Below, in pieces: positions 6,135 through 11,357 of a stretch of DNA of 26,881 bases. The position numbers were made by a program, and so were the translations under genes. Source of the stretch: a virus. The stretch lies in the IMG/VR virus record IMGVR_UViG_3300050821_011572, positions 1-26,881 of that record, one strand, 5' to 3'. Under the pieces are notes generated by a model. That model made no database searches and was not told the DNA's origin. It worked only from the letters and a program-made list of their open reading frames with translations. Each line of letters begins with the position of its first letter. Position 1 is the stretch's first letter.

Positions 6135-6415
6135 GGCTTACCCTCGGTCTGTGATGCCTCTGACTGCGCTACAGCGGCAGTTGTGCGGTAGATAATGTCG
6201 CTAACGCGGCACCACGGGCACCAATCCTCTTTGGCTCGCGTAGTCTCCACGCAAATCGCATCATCAGATCCTTCGCAACCGACGAAGCTCACTTCCTGGC
6301 CGATCTCGCGCAATGCGGCGCGCAGCATATTGATCTCGTTGCCGAGTTCGGCGGCACCCTTGAGCGCTTCGGTCAATTTGACCTCGACTTGGTGCTCTGG
6401 CCTATGATTTGCCAT
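6131..6415 (-). CDS. Cys-containing helical hypothetical protein
   Basis: A 94-aa protein beginning MANHRPEHQVEVKLTEALKG. I chose ATG 6415 because GGGAA sits six bases upstream; the ATG at 6421 has no room for a site. An amphipathic helix (AAELGNEINMLRAALREIGQ) is followed by a Cys cluster: VGCEG, AICVE and DWCPWCRV. These four or five cysteines could coordinate zinc. The tail AQSEASQTEGKP resembles that of the neighbouring 206-aa protein. Function is unknown. Confidence 0.65.
   Translation of the reverse strand: MANHRPEHQVEVKLTEALKGAAELGNEINMLRAALREIGQEVSFVGCEGSDDAICVETTRAKEDWCPWCRVSDIIYRTTAAVAQSEASQTEGKP
6148..6169 (-). repeat. 22-bp C-terminal tail repeat, copy 1
   Basis: Matches 6434-6455 at 20 of 22 positions in direct orientation. 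It encodes AQSEASQ near the end of the 94-aa protein. Confidence 0.75.
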
Positions 6416-7022
6416 GCTCATTTCCCGTATCGCTCTGTGATGCCTCTGGGTGCGCGGATGCATCGAAAACAAAGCCTTTGCCGTGCGCGTAATTGAACAG
6501 GGCCGCTGTAGCGCCGCCTTTAGCGACGTATTGCCACAGGTGCGGCTGCCCACTGATCTGATACGGCCCTTCGAACCCGGCACGCTGGCACGCAGATTGC
6601 CAGTCCTCGTACTTCGTGAACGTGCGCGGCTCGCTCATTTGGGCCGTCGCGCGCAGGGCGGCTAGGACTGGTGCGTACGCGTAATGGTCTTTCGGGTAGC
6701 ACAGTTCACTCATATGACGTTCGACGGTACGCAGCGCCGCTTCGAGCGTCGCGATGCGGGCGCGAATAGTGACCGAATCGTCCAGCAGCGTTTGATAGTT
6801 GCCGCGCCATTGGGCAAGCTCAGCGGCGAGGGCGTCGCGCTCTTTGATTCGCCAATCAAGCGCAACCTGTGTGCCGGTGAGGGTGGCATCAACTTCGGTA
6901 AGCCGCATCTTAGCCGCTGCATGATGGTTCTCCAATTCATCCACCGTGGCCTCGGCTATGATCGCGCGAGCACGCAGCGCGTCATATTCGCGTTTGGTGA
7001 GCATGACGTAGCCGTCGCTCAT
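6402..7022 (-). CDS. Coiled-coil early protein
   Basis: A 206-aa protein beginning MSDGYVMLTKREYDALRARA. Residues about 8-105 form a long coiled coil (DELENHHAAAKMRLTEVDA, later ALAAELAQWRG and ARIATLEAALRTVERHM). The C-terminal half is globular, with DWQSACQRAGFEGPYQISG and HLWQYVAKGG. The first part is similar in layout to the 138-aa gene just upstream. The ATG overlaps the preceding stop (ATGA). The phrase PEASQSDTG at the end matches the next gene's tail at DNA level. No known family or enzymatic motif is visible. Confidence 0.72.
   Translation of the reverse strand: MSDGYVMLTKREYDALRARAIIAEATVDELENHHAAAKMRLTEVDATLTGTQVALDWRIKERDALAAELAQWRGNYQTLLDDSVTIRARIATLEAALRTVERHMSELCYPKDHYAYAPVLAALRATAQMSEPRTFTKYEDWQSACQRAGFEGPYQISGQPHLWQYVAKGGATAALFNYAHGKGFVFDASAHPEASQSDTGNEHGKS
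6434..6455 (-). repeat. 22-bp C-terminal tail repeat, copy 2
   Basis: Matches 6148-6169 at 20 of 22 positions. It encodes AHPEASQ near the end of the 206-aa protein, in the same reading phase as copy 1. Confidence 0.75.
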
Positions 7023-7435
7023 TTCTGCTCCAGCGCTTCCCGCGCAATCGTTATGACGTCGGTGCTATATTTCCAGCCGTCGGTCAGAAGGGTGAGGGCG
7101 GCTTCGAGTTCGGCGATGCGGGCCACATAGCCGTTCAGCACATTGGCAACATCAGGCCAGCGACCTTCGTGCGCTAGGGCCAGCTCCGCGGCGAGGGCAT
7201 GGATGCGGTCCTTAAGGGCGATCTCGGTACTGCACACTTCATCGCGGTGACGCCGCACCTCTGCGTTGTCCGCTTCGAGTTCGGCGACGCGCATCCAGGC
7301 GGCGTGCAATTTATTAGCGTCATCTGCCATGCGCCGCACGTTGTCGGCATTGTCGGCGGCGAGGGCGTCAAGTTGCTGTCGTAGATCATGGTTCTCGCGC
7401 TGTAGGACGCCAACGTCCGTTTTGCCGGTCATCAT
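7019..7435 (-). CDS. Coiled-coil early protein
   Basis: A 138-aa protein, almost entirely coiled coil: QRENHDLRQQLDALAADNAD, then AAWMRVAELEADNAEVRRHR, then ALAAELALAHEGR and ARIAELEAALTLL. The last section resembles the middle of the 206-aa neighbour (ALAAELA ... ARIA/TLEAAL), so the two genes are probably related by duplication. It starts with two consecutive ATG codons at the ATGA overlap. No catalytic motif is seen. Such proteins in phage early regions are usually of unknown function. Confidence 0.7.
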   Translation of the reverse strand: MMTGKTDVGVLQRENHDLRQQLDALAADNADNVRRMADDANKLHAAWMRVAELEADNAEVRRHRDEVCSTEIALKDRIHALAAELALAHEGRWPDVANVLNGYVARIAELEAALTLLTDGWKYSTDVITIAREALEQK

Positions 7436-7683
7436 TTCGTCGCCTCCGGTGCGGGTGCGAGGGCGCGGTAATACTCGCTCGCGATTTCAGCGGCTTCGGC
7501 AAATTGAGGATGCTTGAGAATCGTTAGCCCAAGATAGAATTCATGAAAGGTCGTGGCTGCTTTCGCGCAAGCTTCCTCTAGTTCGCGCACGCGGGCCTCA
7601 TGCTCCGCCCACCGCACGAACTCACCGGCGGGGTGCTCGTAGAGGTCGGGGTACGCGGAGCTGGTGCGGTACCTTTTAAGCAT
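7432..7683 (-). CDS. Helical hypothetical protein
   Basis: An 83-aa protein beginning MLKRYRTSSAYPDLYEHPAG, then a charged helix (VRWAEHEARVRELEEACAKA) and a second helix (FAEAAEIASEYYRALAP), ending in a short APAPEATK tail. ATG 7683 overlaps the end of the upstream HTH gene by eight bases. The helical phrase HEARVRELEEA hints at kinship with the downstream coiled-coil genes. Function is unknown. Confidence 0.68.
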   Translation of the reverse strand: MLKRYRTSSAYPDLYEHPAGEFVRWAEHEARVRELEEACAKAATTFHEFYLGLTILKHPQFAEAAEIASEYYRALAPAPEATK

Positions 7684-7864
7684 TTGAGTCCTTTGCAGAT
7701 TGTGACGCTAGATAGAGCAGCGCTAATTCAACGGTTTTCGGAATAGCTGAGTCGCCCGCGCAGTACTTACGCATGGTCCGCTCGTTGATCTCTAGGGCCT
7801 TGGCTGCGCCGCGCTGCGAGAGTCCAGCGCGGTCCAGCAGGCGTTGCAGTTGCAGGGCGGTCAT
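7676..7864 (-). CDS. Small HTH DNA-binding protein (XRE/Cro-type)
   Basis: A 62-aa protein beginning MTALQLQRLLDRAGLSQRGA. Residues about 16-38 (SQRGAAKALEINERTMRKYC) fit a helix-turn-helix of the XRE/Cro kind, with the Ala-Ala pair and hydrophobic spacing expected. The protein is little more than that domain. It overlaps the upstream gene by ATGA. The pair lies downstream of a promoter-like sequence with a 12-bp palindrome at 8097-8108, a reasonable candidate operator for autoregulation. That link is inference. Confidence 0.78.
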   Translation of the reverse strand: MTALQLQRLLDRAGLSQRGAAKALEINERTMRKYCAGDSAIPKTVELALLYLASQSAKDSNA

Positions 7865-8046
7865 ATTGCGTCGAACTCGCTCTCGAAGCAGTGATCGACG
7901 ATGGATTTAAGGTCGTGCTCGTCGGCATCATGGTCCTGGACTTGGATAAATACGTTGTCATTGATGGTCGCCAATTGTTCTGCGGTAAACCCCTCGGTGT
8001 TCTGCAAGGTCGCCTGAAATCGGTTGTTGAATTCGTCGCGGGTCAT
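7861..8046 (-). CDS. Small acidic hypothetical protein
   Basis: A 61-aa acidic protein beginning MTRDEFNNRFQATLQNTEGF, with DHDADEHDLKSIVDHCFESE near the end. The start at 8046 is fixed by a strong ribosome binding site (ACAGGAGAGGCCA). It is the first gene after the 70-base intergenic promoter-like region and is coupled to the HTH gene. No family is recognised. Its acidity could suit a partner-binding or antitoxin-like role beside the HTH gene, but no toxin is visible. Confidence 0.68.
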   Translation of the reverse strand: MTRDEFNNRFQATLQNTEGFTAEQLATINDNVFIQVQDHDADEHDLKSIVDHCFESEFDAI

Positions 8047-8084
8047 TGGCCTCTCCTGTCCAGCGAAATGCTGGTGTGGGATCA

Positions 8085-8113
8085 TTAGGCCATATAACCC
8101 TATAGGGTGTCAA
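8085..8113 (-). promoter_or_regulatory. Candidate leftward promoter with palindromic operator
   Basis: A consensus -35 TTGACA reads leftward at 8113-8108. A perfect 12-bp palindrome, ACCCTATAGGGT (8097-8108), lies in the spacer and touches the -35 box. The -10 is poor: GCCTAA at 17-base spacing, with TAATGA at 20. It sits in the only sizeable gap inside the leftward block, so it could drive 8046-4087 under control of a repressor bound to the palindrome. Confidence 0.45.
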
Positions 8114-8116
8114 GTC

Positions 8117-8353
8117 CTATTCTCCCGTCTCATCCGCGCCCGTGGCCCCGGTCGGCAGCGGCGACCAGGCTTTGACGGCGCCGCGCTTGTACCAGGTCCC
8201 ATCGCAGGCATGCCAGCGATCCTCAGCCTCGCCGTAGTAGCCGAGCCAGATCGGCTCATCGCTGCCAGGGACGCAGACGATGACGAAACTATCGTCATCC
8301 GGCGGCGCGTCGGCGGAATACCAATGCAGGACTTCGGTGTCGAGGATGGTCAT
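8117..8353 (-). CDS. DUF551-like protein
   Basis: A 78-aa protein with the small DUF551 pattern: an N-terminal W with PPDDDSFVIVCVPG, a central IWLGYYGEAEDRWHACDG, and a closing VKAWSPLPTG in place of the usual V-x-x-W-x-P-L-P ending. Proteins of this family are common in phage early operons and have no established function. I chose ATG 8353, which overlaps the upstream stop (ATGA). The Gly/Thr/Glu tail (ATGADETGE) loosely echoes the PTGEG tails seen further along the operon. Confidence 0.72.
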   Translation of the reverse strand: MTILDTEVLHWYSADAPPDDDSFVIVCVPGSDEPIWLGYYGEAEDRWHACDGTWYKRGAVKAWSPLPTGATGADETGE

Positions 8354-8595
8354 TGGCCGAGCGCCTCGCGCCAGTCCGCGCAATCACCACATTCTTGGAC
8401 GGCCTCGCGACAGCCCTTGGTGATGTCATCCGGATCGATTTGCTCGAAGATGCTGACGAGTCCCGTCCCGCTGCAGGACTCGCAGGCGGCCGCGGCCGCG
8501 AGCACCCGGTCGCGCAGGCGCAGGTTCTCGGCGCGCACCTGGTCCAGCTCTTTTTCGAGCAGCAGCAGCTTGCGGGTGAACTCGATTTTCGTCAC
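8350..8595 (-). CDS. Coiled-coil and zinc-knuckle protein
   Basis: An 81-aa protein starting at GTG 8595 (GTGA overlap). The N-terminal 35 residues form a coiled coil (LLLLEKELDQVRAENLRLRD). Two Cys pairs follow: CESCSGTG at 38-45, a DnaJ-like CxxCxGxG half-knuckle, and CREAVQECGDC at 62-72. The arrangement suggests one zinc site at the end of a dimerising helix. A DnaJ-type co-chaperone role cannot be claimed because there is no J domain. Function is unknown. Confidence 0.68.
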   Translation of the reverse strand: MTKIEFTRKLLLLEKELDQVRAENLRLRDRVLAAAAACESCSGTGLVSIFEQIDPDDITKGCREAVQECGDCADWREALGQ

Positions 8596-9101
8596 GTCTT
8601 AATCTCGAGACGCTCACCCGCTTCCACATATGCGCCCTCGACGCGCTCCCCCTTGCCGATCGCGGCCTTGATGGCAGCCTTGTCGATGCGCTTGTCGGGC
8701 GGCGGGGGCTGCACCCAGAACTGCTCGGGAATCGCGTGCTCATCGGTGATGACGACGGCGGGCGGATTGGCGCGGCGCGCGATCACGAGCTCCGGCGACT
8801 CGATGCGCTTCTTGCCCGTGGCCTGTAAATGGAATTGTAAGTACGCCTTGATGGAGGCCGCGCGATTCGCGATGCGGTTCGAGCGGCCCATCATCTGGGT
8901 GGCCGCGACGCGCACCGCTTCCGCGTTCGCCTCGAGCGAGAGGATGAACTTCGCGACCTGCACCGCTTTCACCTCGAAGTCCCCCTCGAGCGCCTCCAAG
9001 GTGTCCGCAATGACCTCTGCTGGCAGATCGTCCGACTCGCCCAACTGTTCGAGCGATTGGAACTGCGCGGAAATCTCGTAGAGTTTGAGTGCGCTGTTCA
9101 T
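8592..9101 (-). CDS. Gp157-family protein (Sipho_Gp157)
   Basis: A 169-aa protein matching the Gp157 layout. The N-terminus, MNSALKLYEISAQFQSLEQL, corresponds to the family's LYELTxxYxxL start. An acidic stretch precedes DTLEALEGDFEVKAVQVAKF, and a long helix follows (NRIANRAASIKAYLQFHLQA). The C-terminal part carries the family phrases RRANPPAVVITDEHAIPEQF and PDKRIDKAAIKAAIGKGE, then VEGAYVE. Family members lie beside recombination genes in many phages and one was linked to phage resistance in Streptococcus; the molecular role is unsettled. Here it is two genes downstream of a RecT-like protein. The ribosome binding site GATGAGG precedes the ATG, which overlaps the upstream stop. Confidence 0.85.
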   Translation of the reverse strand: MNSALKLYEISAQFQSLEQLGESDDLPAEVIADTLEALEGDFEVKAVQVAKFILSLEANAEAVRVAATQMMGRSNRIANRAASIKAYLQFHLQATGKKRIESPELVIARRANPPAVVITDEHAIPEQFWVQPPPPDKRIDKAAIKAAIGKGERVEGAYVEAGERLEIKT

Positions 9102-9319
9102 GACGAAACCTCATCGAAATTGATTCGAACTTCTTCGCGCGGTGGCCCTGGATACTTGTAAAACCCTCGCGAATAGAGGGTGTCGACCAACTTTCCGAAG
9201 ATCTCAGGCCCCACGTTCTCGATGGCCAGGTGCGTGCATTCTTCCTGCCGCATGCGGGTCAGCTGCACCGTGAGCGCAAGGACCACTTCCAACTCATGCT
9301 TGTAGAGCGATATGCGCAT
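9098..9319 (-). CDS. Hypothetical protein between RecT-like and Gp157 genes
   Basis: A 73-aa protein beginning MRISLYKHELEVVLALTVQL, helical at first, then IENVGPEIFGKLVDTLYSRG and a short Pro-rich segment. ATG 9319 overlaps the upstream stop (TGATG); a GTG at 9322 is in frame directly before it, so the start may be one codon earlier. No family is recognised. Being locked between two recombination-associated genes suggests a role in the same process, by context only. Confidence 0.68.
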   Translation of the reverse strand: MRISLYKHELEVVLALTVQLTRMRQEECTHLAIENVGPEIFGKLVDTLYSRGFYKYPGPPREEVRINFDEVSS

Positions 9320-10086
9320 CACGATGCGTCCGCCATGTCGCGCGCCTGCGCATCGGCGATCGCCTGCTTCATGGAGTCCTTGACGGCTGCATAACGCTGG
9401 AGCGTGGGCTTGTGCTTGGTCGATGCCTTGGCCGCTGCGTACGCCGCCTGCAGGGCGGGGAGCGTCGTGACATCCATCGCATTGACGTACGCCTCCACCT
9501 CGTTCAAGTCGGGGGCTTGCGCCGCTTGCGCGATCGCCGCGGTCACCGGTTGGGCCTCAGCCGGCGCCTCCATGTCGCGCACCTCTTCGGGCGTGTAGGC
9601 CCCTGAGGTCGCCGACGGGGCGGTCGCGCGCACGCCCTCCGACACACAGCGGCTCCTGAGCATGGCGCGTGGGTACTTGCTGTACATGCCGCCGTTCTTG
9701 TCGACGAGCCCGGCGCGTTTGGCGCGTTCGATATCCCAATCGATGCGCAGCGGCTTGGGGCTGAGCGGATGCGTGAACGTGGCCGAGGCCATTTTGTCGG
9801 TGAGTTCGTGCCATTCAATCTTGCCGCCCGAGGCCTGGAAGTCGCGCATCATCGCCTCGGGTTTCTTGGCCGCCCGGCCCTGGATGACATCGTAGTCGCG
9901 CGCAATGACCGCCGGGTGCTTGCCCTCGGCCTGCGCGATCATCATCAGGGATAACGCCTGGTCGGCATCCTTGACGCCGAAGAGGCCCGACTTCGCGATC
10001 GCGACCGCCATGCGCTGCATGTCGGCGAAGCTGAAAGTGGGCGCGGGGGCGTCGGTGGCCAAAATCACATCTTGCTTAGCGTTCAT
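9319..10086 (-). CDS. RecT-like single-strand annealing / recombination protein
   Basis: A 255-aa protein. The N-terminal 150 residues match the layout of RecT-type phage recombination proteins. FADMQRMAVAIAKSGLFG and DADQALSLMMIAQAEGKHP correspond to the usual low-dose/sampling helix. YDVIQGRAAKKPEAMMRDFQ corresponds to the substrate loop with INGRPSxxxDAM. Then come IERAKRAGLVDKNGGMYSKY and PRAMLRSRCVSEGVR, the conserved YPxxMLxxRAxxxxxR ending. The C-terminal third is Ala-rich and likely a flexible and helical interaction region. RecT proteins anneal complementary strands during phage recombination. The ribosome binding site AAGGAG lies in the tail of the upstream gene. No partner exonuclease is recognisable in this window. 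Confidence is moderate because this is a divergent branch. Confidence 0.72.
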   Translation of the reverse strand: MNAKQDVILATDAPAPTFSFADMQRMAVAIAKSGLFGVKDADQALSLMMIAQAEGKHPAVIARDYDVIQGRAAKKPEAMMRDFQASGGKIEWHELTDKMASATFTHPLSPKPLRIDWDIERAKRAGLVDKNGGMYSKYPRAMLRSRCVSEGVRATAPSATSGAYTPEEVRDMEAPAEAQPVTAAIAQAAQAPDLNEVEAYVNAMDVTTLPALQAAYAAAKASTKHKPTLQRYAAVKDSMKQAIADAQARDMADAS

Positions 10087-10249
10087 CGGTCATCTCCTTG
10101 AGGTTATCGAGCGCTTCCTGGCGCGTGCGGCCAAAGGCGTGGGGGTTCTTTGAATCGGTGGCGCCATCGCAGAGGTCATCGTCGTAGGCGCAGAAATCGA
10201 AGTCTCTGATAGGTATTGGGGGCGGCCAGTATTCAACGATGATGGCCAT
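10076..10249 (-). CDS. 57-aa hypothetical protein upstream of the RecT-like gene
   Basis: A 57-codon frame starting one base after the preceding TGA and overlapping the RecT-like start by 11 bases. It begins MAIIVEYWPPPIPIRDFDFC and has an acidic DDDLCDG patch. It ends with HAFGRTRQEALDNLKEMTDE, a phrase like the GxGxTxxEAlxxL motif of HicB-type and other small antitoxin-like folds. It contains the AAGGAG site used by the next gene. It looks like genuine coding sequence, but function is unknown; the HicB resemblance is one motif only. Confidence 0.68.
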   Translation of the reverse strand: MAIIVEYWPPPIPIRDFDFCAYDDDLCDGATDSKNPHAFGRTRQEALDNLKEMTDER

Positions 10250-10250
10250 G

Positions 10251-10457
10251 TCAGCCCGCCTGGCGCTTCAAGAGCGCCGGGGTGTGGATCTGCGCATCGA
10301 CCGCCAAGTACATCGCATGCGCGCGGCGAAAGTCGGCGAGGGCATCGACGTACGGCGCGCCCTGCTCGGCGGGGAGGCGCTCGATGATGAGGGTGAGGGC
10401 CACCACTGCGCTGATGTAGCTGTCGCGCTCGATGCACAGGACTTCGCAGGGGCTCAC
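10251..10457 (-). CDS. Small helical hypothetical protein
   Basis: A 68-aa protein starting at the GTG preceded by a strong ribosome binding site (GATTGGAGGGATCT) and overlapping the upstream stop (GTGA). It is predicted helical: ERDSYISAVVALTLIIERLP, then YVDALADFRRAHAMYLAVDA. It ends with a short basic tail. No family is recognised. Confidence 0.66.
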   Translation of the reverse strand: MSPCEVLCIERDSYISAVVALTLIIERLPAEQGAPYVDALADFRRAHAMYLAVDAQIHTPALLKRQAG

Positions 10458-10633
10458 AGATCCCTCCAATCGCGGGTCCCTCTGAAGGCCCCCATGTTGT
10501 AGCGATCGATCTCGGTGTTGCGGATGAACTCATCGCGCCGCTGGCGGTATTTTTCAAAGGTGCCGATGAGCCAGTCGACCGCGAAAATCAACACCACCAG
10601 CAGCACGCAGCCCAAGGCGATGTGGCCGCTCAC
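10454..10633 (-). CDS. Single-TM small membrane protein
   Basis: A 59-aa protein starting at a GTG with GTGA overlap. One hydrophobic helix spans about residues 4-25 (ALGCVLLVVLIFAVDWLIG). A charged cytoplasmic-type region follows (KYRQRRDEFIRNTEIDRYN). Positive residues after the helix suggest the C-terminus stays inside. Early phage membrane proteins of this type may act in superinfection exclusion or host interference, but nothing specific is visible. Confidence 0.66.
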   Translation of the reverse strand: MSGHIALGCVLLVVLIFAVDWLIGTFEKYRQRRDEFIRNTEIDRYNMGAFRGTRDWRDL

Positions 10634-10881
10634 GAGACTGATTCCTCGCGCAGGCCCGTCTCGGCCACCCGCTTGACCGCCTTGATGAGCGCGAGCGCGG
10701 CGCCCTCCCACATGCCGCTATCCAAGTGCAGCTGCAGGGCGAAGATGATGTCCTTGAGCGCGCTCGCCATTTCATCCCGCTCATCGCGAATACGCAGCGC
10801 CGTCGCGCTCAAGGCGTCCAAGCTCGCACTGAGCTCGCGCGTCGCCTGCGATTGCATGGCCTCGGTGATGACTTCGTTCAT
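10630..10881 (-). CDS. Helical hypothetical protein
   Basis: An 83-aa protein beginning MNEVITEAMQSQATRELSAS. It is helical throughout (LDALSATALRIRDERDEMAS, then KDIIFALQLHLDSG and ALALIKAVKRVAE). ATG 10881 overlaps the upstream small gene's stop (ATGA); the site upstream (GCGGTGACGCT) is weak, so translation may depend on coupling. No known domain. Confidence 0.66.
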   Translation of the reverse strand: MNEVITEAMQSQATRELSASLDALSATALRIRDERDEMASALKDIIFALQLHLDSGMWEGAALALIKAVKRVAETGLREESVS

Positions 10882-10976
10882 AGCGTCACCGCGTACGCGA
10901 GGTAGGCGGCGAAGACCACGAGTGGCGCCAAGCACACGGCGAGCTCGAGGCGGAAGGGAATCGGGTAATCGGGCAT
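10878..10976 (-). CDS. 32-aa membrane peptide, first gene of leftward operon
   Basis: A 32-codon frame beginning MPDYPIPFRLELAVCLAPLV, with one hydrophobic helix (about residues 11-31). ATG 10976 is chosen because GGAG lies six bases upstream. In-frame ATGs at 10988, 11003 and 11012 lack a site, and the predicted transcript start near 11004 excludes 11012. The stop overlaps the next ATG. This is the gene nearest the leftward early promoter; its function is unknown. Confidence 0.55.
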   Translation of the reverse strand: MPDYPIPFRLELAVCLAPLVVFAAYLAYAVTL

Positions 10977-11010
10977 CTCGCGCTCCATGTGTGGGGGGAC
11001 CATGGGAGCC

Positions 11011-11064
11011 ATCTTAGACAACTTATCTAGCCTGTCAAGTATTATTTGATGTCTTGTCTAAAAT
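11011..11064. promoter_or_regulatory. Divergent early promoter/operator region
   Basis: Leftward: -35 TTGACA (11038-11033), 16-base spacer, -10 TAAGAT (11016-11011). Rightward: candidate -10 TAAAAT (11059-11064), without a good -35. The half-site TTGTCTAA appears perfectly at 11054-11061 and, inverted, at 11014-11021. Related half-sites are TTATCTAG (11023-11030, 6 of 8) and CTGTCAAG (11032-11039, 5 of 8). The pair at 11014-11030 forms a 17-bp pseudo-palindrome, the usual size of a lambdoid operator. The Cro-like protein encoded alongside is the obvious candidate ligand. Confidence 0.6.
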
Positions 11065-11082
11065 GTGCTCCAATCGACACCT

Positions 11083-11307
11083 ATGGAAACCGTCGACGAC
11101 ATTTTTGCGATTTGGGACTCGGTGGCCGACATGGCGCGCGACCTCGATATGCCCTATCAGACGGTCTCCAAGTGGCAGCAACGCGCCCGCATTCCCTATG
11201 AATCGTGGGAGGCAGTCATCAAGGCGGCAGGGGTTGAAGGCTACGAGTTGACGTTCGAGCAGCTCGCCAAGATCAATCGCCCGCGCCTCAACGCCAGCAC
11301 GACATGA
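11083..11307 (+). CDS. Cro-like HTH transcriptional regulator
   Basis: A 74-aa protein beginning METVDDIFAIWDSVADMARD. Residues 13-32 form the helix-turn-helix (SVADMARDLDMPYQTVSKWQ), followed by RARIPYESWEAVIKAAG, a layout seen in many Cro-like phage and prophage regulators. It should bind the operator half-sites just upstream and control the divergent early promoters. I chose ATG 11083; a GTG at 11065 is in frame but lies at or before the likely transcript start. There is no ribosome binding site before the ATG and a very short leader is expected, so translation may be leaderless or nearly so. The stop overlaps a tiny ATG frame. Confidence 0.8.
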   Translation: METVDDIFAIWDSVADMARDLDMPYQTVSKWQQRARIPYESWEAVIKAAGVEGYELTFEQLAKINRPRLNASTT

Positions 11308-11354
11308 GGGCCGAGTTCACCTTCGCGCTACTCGCCCCGCCGCGGGAATTGTAA
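11304..11354 (+). CDS. Possible 16-aa coupling peptide
   Basis: An ATGA overlap with the Cro-like stop opens a 16-codon frame (MRAEFTFALLAPPREL) that ends three bases before the helicase-methyltransferase ATG. That ATG has only a weak ribosome binding site (GCGGGAATTGTAAGCC), so ribosomes handed on through this mini-frame could help start it. It may be chance; there is no other support. Confidence 0.25.
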   Translation: MRAEFTFALLAPPREL

Positions 11355-11357
11355 GCC

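Noticed and set aside
10090-10557. 155-codon minus-strand frame before the RecT-like gene
   Set aside because: Two better genes in other frames, each with start signals and natural composition, occupy the same bases.
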